Assembly: GCF_000972785.3 (NCBI RefSeq)
Contig: NZ_CP011253.3
Coordinates: 4,898,001 to 4,962,000 of the forward strand
Reading direction: 5' to 3'
Source: Pandoraea oxalativorans
Lineage (GTDB): Bacteria > Pseudomonadota > Gammaproteobacteria > Burkholderiales > Burkholderiaceae
Length of the DNA stretch: 64,000 nucleotides
The notes beneath the pieces were generated by a model. The model did no database searches. It saw only the letters and a list, made by a program, of their open reading frames with translations, and had not been told where the DNA came from. The translations under genes were made by a program, and so were the position numbers. This document shows, one piece after another, positions 54,001 through 63,083 of this stretch; positions within the stretch are counted from its first letter, which is position 1, and each line of letters begins with the position of its first letter.

Positions 54001-55170
54001 TCAGCGCAGCTTCAACGTCGACAAGCCGATCAGCACCAGCATCAGCGTGATGATCCAGAAACGGACCACCACCTGCGTTTCTTTCCATCCCGACAATTCG
54101 AAGTGGTGATGCAGCGGCGCCATCTTGAAGATGCGCCGCCCTTCGCCGAACCGCTTCTTGGTGTATTTGAACCAGGTGACCTGCAACATCACCGACAGCG
54201 TTTCCGCGACGAACACACCGCCCATCACGAACAGCACGACTTCCTGTCGCACAATCACGGCGACGGTACCGAGCGCGCCGCCGAGTGCCAGTGCACCCAC
54301 GTCGCCCATGAACACCTGTGCCGGATGGGTGTTGAACCATAGAAACGCCAACCCGGCTCCCGACATCGCCGAACAGAACACGAGCAACTCGCCCGCGCCC
54401 GGTATGTGAGGGAACAGCAGGTACTTCGAGTAGACGACGTTGCCCATCACATAAGCGAACACGCCAAGCGCCGCGCCGACCAGCACGACCGGCATGATGA
54501 CCAGCCCGTCGAGGCCGTCCGTGAGGTTAACGGCGTTGGACGAGCCGACGATGACAAAGTAGGTCAGCGCAATGAAGCCAAACACGCCCAGCGGGTAGCT
54601 CATCGTCTTGAAGAACGGCACGATGAAGTCCGCTTTCGGCGGCAAATCGAGCGGGAAGCCGTTGCGCACCCAACTGATGAACAGCTCGAAGACCTTGAGG
54701 TTGCTCGTCTCCGAGACGGAGAACGCCAGATAAATGGCGGCGAACAGACCGATGATCGATTGCCAGAAATACTTCTCGCGCGACGACATGCCGCGCGGGT
54801 CCTTGTAGACGACTTTCCGGTAATCGTCGATCCAGCCGATGATCCCGAAGCCCAGCGTGACCAGCAGCACGATCCAGATGAAACGGTTGCTCAGATCCGC
54901 CCAGAGCAGCGTGGCGACGGTAATGCCGATGAGAATCAGCACGCCGCCCATCGTGGGCGTACCCGACTTCACAAGGTGCGTCTGCGGGCCGTCGGTGCGC
55001 ACGGCCTGACCCACCTTCATCTCGGCGAGCTTGCGAATGACCATCGGCCCGAACGAGAGCCCGATCACCAGCGCCGTGAGGCTTGCCATCACGGCCCGAA
55101 ACGTCAGGTAGTTGAACACGCGCAAATAGCTCGCATCCGCTTGCAGCCATTGCGCCAACGTCAGCAACAT
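54001..55170 (-). CDS. mraY: Phospho-N-acetylmuramoyl-pentapeptide-transferase
   Basis: Makes lipid I by joining UDP-MurNAc-pentapeptide to undecaprenyl phosphate. 389 residues, ten membrane segments. Conserved loops are [29 protein letters not shown] (Asp-Asp), [13 protein letters not shown] (Asp triad) and [13 protein letters not shown] (His). The C-terminus is [20 protein letters not shown]. It lies 15 bp after murF and 209 bp before murD. Confidence 0.97.
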   Translation of the reverse strand: MLLTLAQWLQADASYLRVFNYLTFRAVMASLTALVIGLSFGPMVIRKLAEMKVGQAVRTDGPQTHLVKSGTPTMGGVLILIGITVATLLWADLSNRFIWIVLLVTLGFGIIGWIDDYRKVVYKDPRGMSSREKYFWQSIIGLFAAIYLAFSVSETSNLKVFELFISWVRNGFPLDLPPKADFIVPFFKTMSYPLGVFGFIALTYFVIVGSSNAVNLTDGLDGLVIMPVVLVGAALGVFAYVMGNVVYSKYLLFPHIPGAGELLVFCSAMSGAGLAFLWFNTHPAQVFMGDVGALALGGALGTVAVIVRQEVVLFVMGGVFVAETLSVMLQVTWFKYTKKRFGEGRRIFKMAPLHHHFELSGWKETQVVVRFWIITLMLVLIGLSTLKLR

Positions 55171-55185
55171 TCCATCAATCCTTTA

Positions 55186-56610
55186 TCACTTGGCCGGGGC
55201 GTTGCCGCCCCCGCTTTCACTCGTCGCGCGCAACTGTTCAAGCACGCGCTCCATCCGCATAAAGCGGCTTCCCTTCACCAGCACCGTTGCCGGCGCACTC
55301 AACGTGGCGTTCAGCGTCGCTACGAGCGGCGCCACGTCGTTCGCATCCGAAAAATGTTCACCGCCGTCGCCGAACGCGACAACGCTGGCCTGCGTCTGTT
55401 CACCCATCGCGAGCAGGCGATCGATACCGCGCTGTGCGGCGTATTCGCCCACTTCGCGGTGGAATGCGGGACCGTTGTCACCGACCTCGCCCATGTCGCC
55501 GAGCACCAGAACACGCGGTGCGGGCGTCTGCGCAAGTACGTCGATTGCGGCCAATACGGAATCGGGGTTCGCATTATAGGTGTCGTCGATCAGCGTGACA
55601 CCCGCGAGCGGCCCCTTCGACAGCGTGGACACCTGAAGTCGGCCTTTGACGGCAGAGAACGCTTCGAGTGCCCGCACGATCGAACCAATGTCCACGTGCA
55701 CACCCAGTGCGCAGGCGATCGCGGCCAGCGCGTTGCGTGCGTTGTGCTCGCCGAGCAGCGGCAGCGTGAGCGAAAACTCGCCGGCCGGCGAGGCCACGCG
55801 CAACACACGCGTCGCGACGTCGTACCGCCCCGACACTGCCGCACGGGCATCCAGCGCGAAGTCCAGCACGCGACGCTTGCCCGCTACCTCGCGCCACATC
55901 GGTGCGAATTCGCTCTCTGCCGGGAAGACGGCCACGCCGTCGCCAGGCAGCGCCGCCAGCACCGCCGAATGCTCCTCGGCCACGGCGGCCACGTTCACCA
56001 TGAATTCCTGATGCTCGCGTTGCGCGTTGTTGATGACGGCCACCGTCGGCTGTGCGATCTTCGCCAGATACGCGGTCTCGCCCGGGTGATTCATGCCGAG
56101 TTCGAGCACCGCGAGCTTGTCGCCGTCTTTCAGACGGAACAGCGTCAGCGGCAGGCCGATGTCGTTGTTGAAGTTCCCGGCGGTCGCCAGACGCGCGTCC
56201 GCCCCCGCCGCCTCGGCGAAGATCGCCGAGATCATTTCCTTGACGGTCGTCTTCCCGTTGCTTCCCGTGACCGCGACCACCGGAATCGCGAAGCGGCGAC
56301 GCCATGCGGCGGCCAGTTCACCCAGCGCGATGCGCGTGTCGGGCACGATCAGCGTCGGCGTCTCGAAACCGTCCGGCACGCGGGTCGCGACCACGGCGGC
56401 GGCGCCTGCGCGCGCCACGTCGGCCAGAAAATCGTGTGCGTCGAAACGCTCGCCCTTAAGCGCCACGAACAGGTCGCCCGGCTGCACTGAGCGGCTATCC
56501 GTCACGATGCGGGCGAACGCCGTCGACGGTACGCCGTTGACGCGCGAATCCGTCACAGCCGACTGTGCGTCGCTCAGTTGCCACATGATGGCGTGCTGCG
56601 TCGGCGTCAT
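55186..56610 (-). CDS. murF: UDP-MurNAc-tripeptide--D-Ala-D-Ala ligase
   Basis: Completes the pentapeptide. 474 residues. The ATP loop VVAVTGSNGKTTVKEMISAI lies near residue 115, with ELGMNHPGETAYLAKIAQPT and DDTYNANPDSVLAAIDVLAQ. The ATG at 56610 (MTPTQHAIMWQLSDAQSAV) overlaps the murE stop by 4 bp; the longer frame is rejected. Confidence 0.97.
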   Translation of the reverse strand: MTPTQHAIMWQLSDAQSAVTDSRVNGVPSTAFARIVTDSRSVQPGDLFVALKGERFDAHDFLADVARAGAAAVVATRVPDGFETPTLIVPDTRIALGELAAAWRRRFAIPVVAVTGSNGKTTVKEMISAIFAEAAGADARLATAGNFNNDIGLPLTLFRLKDGDKLAVLELGMNHPGETAYLAKIAQPTVAVINNAQREHQEFMVNVAAVAEEHSAVLAALPGDGVAVFPAESEFAPMWREVAGKRRVLDFALDARAAVSGRYDVATRVLRVASPAGEFSLTLPLLGEHNARNALAAIACALGVHVDIGSIVRALEAFSAVKGRLQVSTLSKGPLAGVTLIDDTYNANPDSVLAAIDVLAQTPAPRVLVLGDMGEVGDNGPAFHREVGEYAAQRGIDRLLAMGEQTQASVVAFGDGGEHFSDANDVAPLVATLNATLSAPATVLVKGSRFMRMERVLEQLRATSESGGGNAPAK

Positions 56611-58190
56611 TCGCCACCTCCGCGCACCGTGGTCGCACGCGCAGCAAGTGCCAGACGCGCGTGTTCCTGATCGGAGAACGGCCGCTTCTTGCCCATGATT
56701 TCCTGTGTACTTTCGTGTCCTTTGCCCGCGATCAGCACGACGTCTGCGGCCTGCGCGCCGCGCACCGCCTGAAGAATTGCGCTTGCGCGGTCTTCGATGC
56801 GACGTGCAGCGTCCGGCTGCGCGAGACCGGCAGCGATCTGCGCCATGATCTCGGCGGGCACTTCGGTGCGCGGGTTGTCGCTCGTGAGCACGATGGCATC
56901 CGCCAGACGCTCGGCCACCGCCCCCATCTGCGGACGTTTGCCCGCATCGCGATCGCCGCCGCAACCGAACACGCAGACGAGCTTGCCGCCGCGTGCTTGC
57001 GTGACGGGCCGCAGGGCAGCCAGCGTTTTGTCGAGTGCGTCGGGCGTATGGGCGTAATCGATCACCACCAACGGCTGCCCCGGCTGTCCGATCTGCTCCA
57101 TGCGGCCGGACACCGGCGCGAGCGTCGCGAGTCCGGCGATGGCGGCATCTTGCGCGACACCAGCGCCCAGTGCGGCACCTAGCACGGCAAGGGCGTTGCT
57201 GATGTTGAACTCACCGATCAGCGGCACCGTCACTTGCTGGCTGTGATCGTCGATGTGCAGCGTGAAGCGCGTGCCCGCAGTCGTTGCACGGATGTCTTCC
57301 GCACGCAGCACGCGGTTGCCGTGCGCCGACGTCGCGGCACCGTGAATGCCGTATTCGAAGACCGGTGTCTTGCCAGCCAGACGTGTCAGCAAACGCTGTC
57401 CCATCGCATCGTCGCGATTGACGACCGCCGCCTTCAGCCCCGGCCAGTCGAACAGGCGCGTCTTGGCCGCTTCGTACTCGGCCATCGTGCCGTGATAGTC
57501 GAGATGGTCCTGCGTCAGGTTGGTGAACACCGCCACGTCGAACGCCACGCCATTCACGCGTCCCTGATACAAACCGTGCGACGACACCTCCATCGCGACC
57601 GCTGCAGCGCCTTGCGCGCGCAGATCGTCGAGGCTGTGTTGCAACTGGACGGCGTCGGGCGTGGTGAAGCCCGTCACCGTGAGATGGCCGGGAAAGCCGC
57701 TGCCCAGCGTACCGATCACGGCACTGCGCACGTTCGTCTTCGAGAGCAATTGCGCCAGCCATTGGCTGCACGACGTCTTGCCGTTGGTCCCCGTCACGCC
57801 GAACATCGTCATGCCGACGCTAGGCTCGCCGTACCAGAGCGCCGCGAGCGGGCCCGCGAGCCAGTCGAGGCGCGCCACGCCAAACTGCGGCACATTGGCG
57901 AGAGACGTGAGCGATGCGGGCCAGGTGAAATCGTCGCTCTGCCAGAGCACCGCAGCGGCGCCGCGCTCGACGGCGTCGGCAATAAAGCCACGGCTGTCGG
58001 CACCCTTCACCGCGTAAGCGACGAATACGTCACCCGCCGTCACACGACGGCTATCCGCATGCAACGTGGCACCCGCCGCCACCGTGCGGCGCAGCCAGTC
58101 CCACGCCTGCGCGAGCGCGGCGCGATCGGTGGCGTCCGCGACCATGGCGAACGTGGCGGGATTTTGCGGCGTCGGGGTCACGGTGCCCAT
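56607..58190 (-). CDS. murE: UDP-MurNAc-L-Ala-D-Glu:meso-diaminopimelate ligase
   Basis: Adds the third residue of the stem peptide. 527 residues, a little longer than E. coli (495). ATP loop GVTGTNGKTSCSQWLAQLL near residues 130-148. The DNPRTE motif in the C-terminal domain is the known signature for meso-diaminopimelate specificity. The 5' end overlaps the ftsI stop by 13 bp. No Shine-Dalgarno is obvious, so translational coupling is likely. Confidence 0.97.
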   Translation of the reverse strand: MGTVTPTPQNPATFAMVADATDRAALAQAWDWLRRTVAAGATLHADSRRVTAGDVFVAYAVKGADSRGFIADAVERGAAAVLWQSDDFTWPASLTSLANVPQFGVARLDWLAGPLAALWYGEPSVGMTMFGVTGTNGKTSCSQWLAQLLSKTNVRSAVIGTLGSGFPGHLTVTGFTTPDAVQLQHSLDDLRAQGAAAVAMEVSSHGLYQGRVNGVAFDVAVFTNLTQDHLDYHGTMAEYEAAKTRLFDWPGLKAAVVNRDDAMGQRLLTRLAGKTPVFEYGIHGAATSAHGNRVLRAEDIRATTAGTRFTLHIDDHSQQVTVPLIGEFNISNALAVLGAALGAGVAQDAAIAGLATLAPVSGRMEQIGQPGQPLVVIDYAHTPDALDKTLAALRPVTQARGGKLVCVFGCGGDRDAGKRPQMGAVAERLADAIVLTSDNPRTEVPAEIMAQIAAGLAQPDAARRIEDRASAILQAVRGAQAADVVLIAGKGHESTQEIMGKKRPFSDQEHARLALAARATTVRGGGE

Positions 58191-59953
58191 GGCTCGCTCT
58201 CCTCCACCTTGTCGCTCACGACGAGCTTCGTCACCGGCGAATCCGGCACCACGTTCAATGCCCGCAACGTACCGCCCACGATCGACGCGAACGCCGGACC
58301 CGCAGCCACGCCACCGTAGTGCGAACCGCGGCCCGGCTCGTCGAGCGTGACGGCCACGATGATGCGCGGCTCGGACATCGGCGCCATGCCGACGAACGAT
58401 GCGCGGTACTTGCTTTTGTCGTATCCCTTGCCCGATTGCTTGTAAGCCGTGCCGGTCTTGCCGCCCACGCGATATCCGATCACCTGAGCGCGCGTGGCCG
58501 TGCCGCCGGGCGACGTCACCATCTCCAGCATCTTGCGTACTTCGCGTGCCGTGGCTGGCGAGATAACCGGCGTGCCCTTCACGACGCTTCCGTCCGTCTT
58601 ATAGATAGAGATCGGCAGCAATTCGCCGTCGTGGGCGAAGACCGTGTACGCACGCGCCAGTTGAATCAACGAGGCCGACAGCCCGTAGCCGTAGCCCATC
58701 GTCGCCTGTTCAATCGGACGCCAGCTCTTGGCCGGACGCAGACGGCCCGCCACGGCCCCCGGGAAACCCAGCTTCGGCGCCTGACCGAGGCCGACGCTCG
58801 TGAACATGTCCCACATGTCCTGCGGCTTCATCATCAGCGCGATCTTCGCCGTGCCGATGTTGCTCGACTTCTGAATGACACCGGCCACCGTGAGCAGGCC
58901 GTAGTCGTGGGTATCGGTGATGTTCGCGCCGAAGAAGTTGGCGCGCCCCGTGGTCATGACCGTCGACGTCGGCTTCACATAGCCGTTATCCATCGCAGCG
59001 GCGATAGTGATCGGCTTCATGATGGAGCCGGGCTCGAACGTGTCGGTGATGACGCGGTTGCGAAGCTGTGCGCCCGTCAGGTTCGTGCGGTTGTTGGGGT
59101 TGTACGTCGGCAGGTTGGCCAGCGCGAGCACCTCGCCCGTGCGCACGTCGAGCACCACGGCGCTGGCGGCTTTCGCGCCGGTGCGCTCCATGGCGTCCTT
59201 GAGTTCGCTGTAGGCGAGGAACTGAATCTTGCTGTCGATCGAGAGCGTGATGTCGTGACCGTCGCGCGGCTGCGCGAGGATGTCGATATCCTCGACCACG
59301 CGGCCCAGACGGTCCTTGATCACCCGGCGGCTGCCCGGCGTTGCGGCCAGATCCTTCTGCATCGACAGTTCGACGCCTTCCTGACCGATATCCTCGACGT
59401 TCGTGAAGCCGACCACGTGCGCCGCGATCTCGCCTTCCGGATAGAAGCGCTTGTACTCCTTGCGCTGATACACGCCGGGGATGTCGAGGTCGGCGACTTG
59501 CTTGGCCACGTCCGGCAGGACCTGACGCTTCACATAGACGAAGCTCTTTTCCTGATTGAATTTGCGACGCAGATCCGACTCGCTCATCTCGAGCAGCTTC
59601 GAGAGCTGACGCACCTGCTGCGTCGAGACGTCGTCGGGCACGTCTTCCGGAATCGCCCAAATAGCCTTCACGGGCAGACTGGTGGCAAGCACCTGTCCGT
59701 TACGGTCGAACACTTTGCCGCGCGTGGCGGACATCTCCAGTGTGCGTTCGTAACGGCTCTCGCCCTGACGTTGATAGAAGGCGTTGCCCGGCCCCTGAAT
59801 CCAGAAGGCACGTGCGACCAGCGACGCGAACGCGCCGAAGATCACGAAGACGAGCATCTTCGAGCGCCACATCGGCAGACGCACGGACAGGACCGGGCTG
59901 GCAGAGAACTGCACATCCTTGGTCTTGGCTTTGGCGTCTTTGCGGCGAATCAT
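58178..59953 (-). CDS. ftsI: Septal transpeptidase FtsI (PBP3)
   Basis: Class B penicillin-binding protein that cross-links septal peptidoglycan with FtsW. 591 residues. One membrane anchor (MLVFVIFGAFASLVARAFWI, about 33-52) follows a basic cytosolic tail. The catalytic motifs are GSIMKPI (serine near S310), SSN in QKSSNIGTAKIA (near 360), and GGKTGTAYKQ (near K499). The dimerisation/pedestal domain (60-230) is normal. It overlaps the ftsL stop by 4 bp. Confidence 0.97.
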   Translation of the reverse strand: MIRRKDAKAKTKDVQFSASPVLSVRLPMWRSKMLVFVIFGAFASLVARAFWIQGPGNAFYQRQGESRYERTLEMSATRGKVFDRNGQVLATSLPVKAIWAIPEDVPDDVSTQQVRQLSKLLEMSESDLRRKFNQEKSFVYVKRQVLPDVAKQVADLDIPGVYQRKEYKRFYPEGEIAAHVVGFTNVEDIGQEGVELSMQKDLAATPGSRRVIKDRLGRVVEDIDILAQPRDGHDITLSIDSKIQFLAYSELKDAMERTGAKAASAVVLDVRTGEVLALANLPTYNPNNRTNLTGAQLRNRVITDTFEPGSIMKPITIAAAMDNGYVKPTSTVMTTGRANFFGANITDTHDYGLLTVAGVIQKSSNIGTAKIALMMKPQDMWDMFTSVGLGQAPKLGFPGAVAGRLRPAKSWRPIEQATMGYGYGLSASLIQLARAYTVFAHDGELLPISIYKTDGSVVKGTPVISPATAREVRKMLEMVTSPGGTATRAQVIGYRVGGKTGTAYKQSGKGYDKSKYRASFVGMAPMSEPRIIVAVTLDEPGRGSHYGGVAAGPAFASIVGGTLRALNVVPDSPVTKLVVSDKVEESEPWAP

Positions 59954-60294
59954 CGTTTGCCTCCGCTCGCAGGGGCGGACGCGGCGCTCGCGGTCGGCAC
60001 CGGCACGTCCACCATCGCGCCCGTGCTGCCGGCCAGCGCGGACAGATATTGCGTGCGGCCAGGCGAGACGGCCTGCATCTTCAGGTCGCTACGGGCGACG
60101 CTCTCGATACGGGCGCTCTTGCTCTGTGCGCTCTGTTCATACTGGAGACGGTCCCAGTCCTGCAGCAATTGATGCTCGAGCGCCTGCTCGCGGTTCAGTT
60201 CGACGAACGTGCCGCGCGCACGATATTGCGCATTGATCAGGGAAAGGGCGCAGCCGATCAGCACGGCGAGCAGGAGGACATTGAGGCGGCTCAT
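59950..60294 (-). CDS. ftsL: Cell division protein FtsL
   Basis: Small bitopic divisome protein that forms a coiled coil with FtsB. 114 residues. Membrane segment [20 protein letters not shown] (about 5-24), then a helical coiled-coil region [20 protein letters not shown]. Ser/Ala-rich C-terminal end. It overlaps rsmH upstream and ftsI downstream by 4 bp each. Confidence 0.9.
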   Translation of the reverse strand: MSRLNVLLLAVLIGCALSLINAQYRARGTFVELNREQALEHQLLQDWDRLQYEQSAQSKSARIESVARSDLKMQAVSPGRTQYLSALAGSTGAMVDVPVPTASAASAPASGGKR

Positions 60295-61244
60295 GTCGAC
60301 ACCCGCTCCATGACCCGCATGATCGCCGAGCGCGAACGAGCGTTCGCCTCCACTTCGGCGGCGGATGGCTTGATCTTGCGGCTGGCTTTGAACGGCGGCT
60401 CGGGAATTTCGTGGGCGCGCAAGGGCACGCGGCGATCCACCGCCGGCGCGCTTGAGCGAGCCTGCATGAAGCGCTTCACGATCCGGTCTTCCAGTGAATG
60501 AAAGCTGATCGCCACGAGTCTGCCTCCCGTTTCGAGGACATCGGCCGCCACATCCAGTGCTATCTGCAAGTCCGCAAGCTCTTGATTGACGTGAATCCGT
60601 AGAGCCTGAAAGGTACGTGTTGCCGGGTCCTTGCCCTTCTCACGGGTTTTGACGGCGCCCGCCACGATCGAGGCAAGCTCGCGTGTACTGACGAGAGGCC
60701 CGAGGCGGTCGGCGTCTGCCCGGCGAGCAACAAGCGCCTTTGCAATCTGAAAAGCAAACCGTTCTTCCCCATAGTCCTTGATGACCTCCGTCATTTCTTC
60801 CAGCGTTGCCCGGGCCAGCCAATCGGCAGCCGACTCGCCGCGCGTGGGATCCATGCGCATATCGAGCGGACCGTCGGCCCGAAAACTGAACCCGCGCGCC
60901 GGGTCGTCGATTTGCGGCGACGACACGCCCAGATCCAGCAAAACGCCCGACACCTTGTCGATACCGCGCCGGGCCAGCGCCTCGCGCAACGTCGCGAAGC
61001 TCTCGTGCTCAATCGAAAATCGCGGATCGGCAATCTTTGCCGCCTCCGCGATCGCTTGGGGATCCTTGTCGAATGCGATCAGTCTCCCCTGGGCACCCAG
61101 CCGCTCGAGCAGCCTGCGACTGTGCCCGCCGCGGCCGAACGTGCCGTCGACGTAGACGCCATCGTCGCGCCACAGCAAGGCATCCACGGCCTCCTCTAGC
61201 AGGACCGTGCGGTGCTGCATTACCGTTTCCACCGCGTGCGCCAT
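60291..61244 (-). CDS. rsmH: 16S rRNA (cytosine-1402-N4)-methyltransferase
   Basis: SAM-dependent methylation of C1402 of 16S rRNA (formerly MraW). 317 residues. The SAM motif [19 protein letters not shown] is near residues 33-51, with [20 protein letters not shown] and the arginine-rich C-terminus. The start at 61244 ([13 protein letters not shown]) is tentative; the ATG eight codons further (61220) would also keep the conserved [14 protein letters not shown]. Confidence 0.96.
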   Translation of the reverse strand: MAHAVETVMQHRTVLLEEAVDALLWRDDGVYVDGTFGRGGHSRRLLERLGAQGRLIAFDKDPQAIAEAAKIADPRFSIEHESFATLREALARRGIDKVSGVLLDLGVSSPQIDDPARGFSFRADGPLDMRMDPTRGESAADWLARATLEEMTEVIKDYGEERFAFQIAKALVARRADADRLGPLVSTRELASIVAGAVKTREKGKDPATRTFQALRIHVNQELADLQIALDVAADVLETGGRLVAISFHSLEDRIVKRFMQARSSAPAVDRRVPLRAHEIPEPPFKASRKIKPSAAEVEANARSRSAIMRVMERVST

Positions 61245-61266
61245 GCTCGTCGGACCACCTGATCTG

Positions 61267-61695
61267 TCAAAAAGTGAAGTTCTTCAGTGCTTCCGGCATG
61301 CCCTGCGCCATCGCTGCCTGTTCCTTGGCGGCATACGTCGCGGCATCCCAGAGTTCGAAATGACTGCCCATGCCCAGCAGCATGACTTCCTTGTCCATGC
61401 CCGCGGCGGCGCGCAATTCGGGCGCCACCAGGACACGGCCCGCAGAATCCATCTCGACGTCGGCTGCGTTGCCCAGGAAGATGCGTCGCCACCAGTGCGC
61501 GTCCATCGGCAGTGCGGCGATCTTGCCGCGGAAGACCTCCCATTCGGGACGCGGGAACAGCAGCAGACATCCATCCGGGTGCTTGGTGATCGTCACCTTG
61601 CCTTCAGCGTCGCCTTGAAGCACGTCACGGTGCCGGGCCGGAATCGACATCCGTCCCTTTGCATCCAGTGAAAGTGCCGAGGCTCCCTGAAACAC
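61267..61695 (-). CDS. mraZ: Transcriptional regulator MraZ
   Basis: Repressor of its own promoter and the dcw operon in E. coli. 142 residues, two SpoVT/AbrB-like domains: [20 protein letters not shown] and, later, [20 protein letters not shown], each with the DxxGRxxxP/A pattern. It is the first gene of the dcw cluster, and its own promoter has the repeat pattern it should bind. Confidence 0.95.
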   Translation of the reverse strand: MFQGASALSLDAKGRMSIPARHRDVLQGDAEGKVTITKHPDGCLLLFPRPEWEVFRGKIAALPMDAHWWRRIFLGNAADVEMDSAGRVLVAPELRAAAGMDKEVMLLGMGSHFELWDAATYAAKEQAAMAQGMPEALKNFTF

Positions 61696-61762
61696 GTGCG
61701 CTCCCGTGAGATTTCTTCCGTCTGCCCGTCATGCCGAAAGAGAAAGATTTTGTGCTCTACAC

Positions 61763-61797
61763 CACACAAAAATACACTTTCTCACACTATTTCCCAC
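61763..61797 (-). promoter_or_regulatory. MraZ operator: four repeats on a 10-bp spacing
   Basis: On the minus strand the 5-mers GTGGG, GTGTG, GTGTA and GTGTG occupy forward positions 61793-61797, 61783-61787, 61773-61777 and 61763-61767, exactly 10 bp apart. MraZ of E. coli binds TGGGN-type direct repeats spaced by 5 nt, which this matches. The operator overlaps the predicted -10, giving a direct repression mechanism. Confidence 0.75.
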
Positions 61798-61824
61798 TTT
61801 AGAGGAGAGTGTATGGGCGGTCAA
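61796..61824 (-). promoter_or_regulatory. Predicted promoter of the dcw cluster
   Basis: Minus strand TTGACC (61824-61819) and TAAAGT (61801-61796) separated by 17 bp, about 100 bp upstream of mraZ. The first MraZ repeat (61793-61797) overlaps the end of the -10. Confidence 0.6.
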
Positions 61825-62117
61825 GCGTTTCACCCATTTTTCAGAGGGAATTTGGTAGTCAGAACAATGACTTAGCTCACTTTCCTAAAGTTGGAAAACG
61901 GAATTTTGTCAGGAAAATTAAAGACATAAGTGCGATAGTGAAAGTGGAACCTCATATTTCGAGCAGCACTTCGCGCGAGGCCCCGTCAGCACTGTCGATA
62001 CGGCGTAGTGCGCGCTCACGCCGTGCCGACACCGTGGAAAACCGGTCGGCACGCGCTCACACGAGAGGGAATCGATGCAGGAGGCAGGGGTCTTTCGGGG
62101 GAGTTCTTGCGGACGCT
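61825..62117. other. Intergenic region between coq7 and the dcw promoter
   Basis: About 290 bp with no gene. The part from 61840 to 61960 is clearly richer in A and T than the rest of the window, as expected upstream of a strong promoter. No inverted repeat longer than 6 bp stood out. A frame at 61809-62297 has no family resemblance. Confidence 0.5.
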
Positions 62118-62765
62118 CTATATATAGTAGGCGGTCGTCGTCATGACCTTTGCCGCAGCGCGCATGACGCGCTGGACCGGCGCAGGCAGCTCGATACCGC
62201 CCGCGTCACGCGCGGCCTGCCCGTGTTCGATCTCGTCCAGACGCATCTGATCGACGATGGCCCGCGAACGCAGGTCGTGCGCCGGCAAGTCATCTAGATG
62301 GCTGTCCAGATGATGCTCGACCTGACGCTCAGTCTCCGACATGAAGCCGAGACTCACCTTGTCGCCGCACTTTCCGGCGACGAAGCCGATGGCAAAAGCC
62401 CCCGCGTACCACAACGGATTGAGCAGACTGGGACGCGAACCGAGCTCCGAGAGACGGTGCGCCGTCCACGCGAGGTGGTCCTCCTCTTCCTTGCCCGCGT
62501 GCTCGAACGCCGTGCGCAACTCCGGGCGCTTCGTCGCCAGCTTCTGCGCCTGATACAACGCTTGCGCACACACCTCACCGACGTGATTCACGCGCATGAG
62601 CCCGGCCACGTGACGCCGCTCTTCGGCCGTCAGCGCGTCGTCGCCTGCGGGGGGGGCGCTATTTTCGGATTGGATCGCAGCGGGAGTCGGACGGGACGCT
62701 TGCGTGACGCCTGCGATGGCACGCAGACCTCGGTCGAGCTCGGAGATCAGACTGTCGGAGAACAT
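62118..62765 (-). CDS. coq7: 3-demethoxyubiquinol 3-hydroxylase (2-polyprenyl-3-methyl-6-methoxy-1,4-benzoquinone monooxygenase)
   Basis: Diiron hydroxylase of ubiquinone synthesis. 215 residues. Diiron ligands lie in [51 protein letters not shown] and [13 protein letters not shown], the paired ExxH pattern of the Coq7 family. The first 45 residues are a low-complexity leader. It is divergent from the porin gene. Confidence 0.93.
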   Translation of the reverse strand: MFSDSLISELDRGLRAIAGVTQASRPTPAAIQSENSAPPAGDDALTAEERRHVAGLMRVNHVGEVCAQALYQAQKLATKRPELRTAFEHAGKEEEDHLAWTAHRLSELGSRPSLLNPLWYAGAFAIGFVAGKCGDKVSLGFMSETERQVEHHLDSHLDDLPAHDLRSRAIVDQMRLDEIEHGQAARDAGGIELPAPVQRVMRAAAKVMTTTAYYI

Positions 62766-63083
62766 CGTACTTTCGACTCACTCAAATCTTTCACAATACG
62801 GAATGCAGGACGATTCTTTCACGTCCGCGGCCAATGATACGCCCCTTTGTCCGGCGCGCCTTGCGCGGGCGCAAACGCGCGAAATGCCCGCCAGAGGCCG
62901 GTTTCCGCGATGTTGCGTAAACGAAACAAAACCCGCCGCGAACCCGCGTAAAACCGGCCTTTTCCTTTGCCGCCTAAAGTGAATTTGTTACATTACGTCC
63001 AACTTCTCGCGAAGTTGATTAGCAAGGACGTTATCACTAGTGACCTTGTTAAACAAATCTCACAATCCTTTGGAGATCACTCA
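62766..63083. promoter_or_regulatory. coq7-porin intergenic region with porin promoter
   Basis: 318 bp with no gene. A possible porin promoter is TTGCCG (62967-62972), 16 bp, TACATT (62989-62994). The predicted mRNA leader has a perfect 7-bp stem CAACTTC/GAAGTTG (63000-63006 with 63011-63017). A GGAGA ribosome site lies about 8 bp before the ATG at 63084. A long leader is usual for abundant porin mRNAs and could be an sRNA target (inference). Confidence 0.45.
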
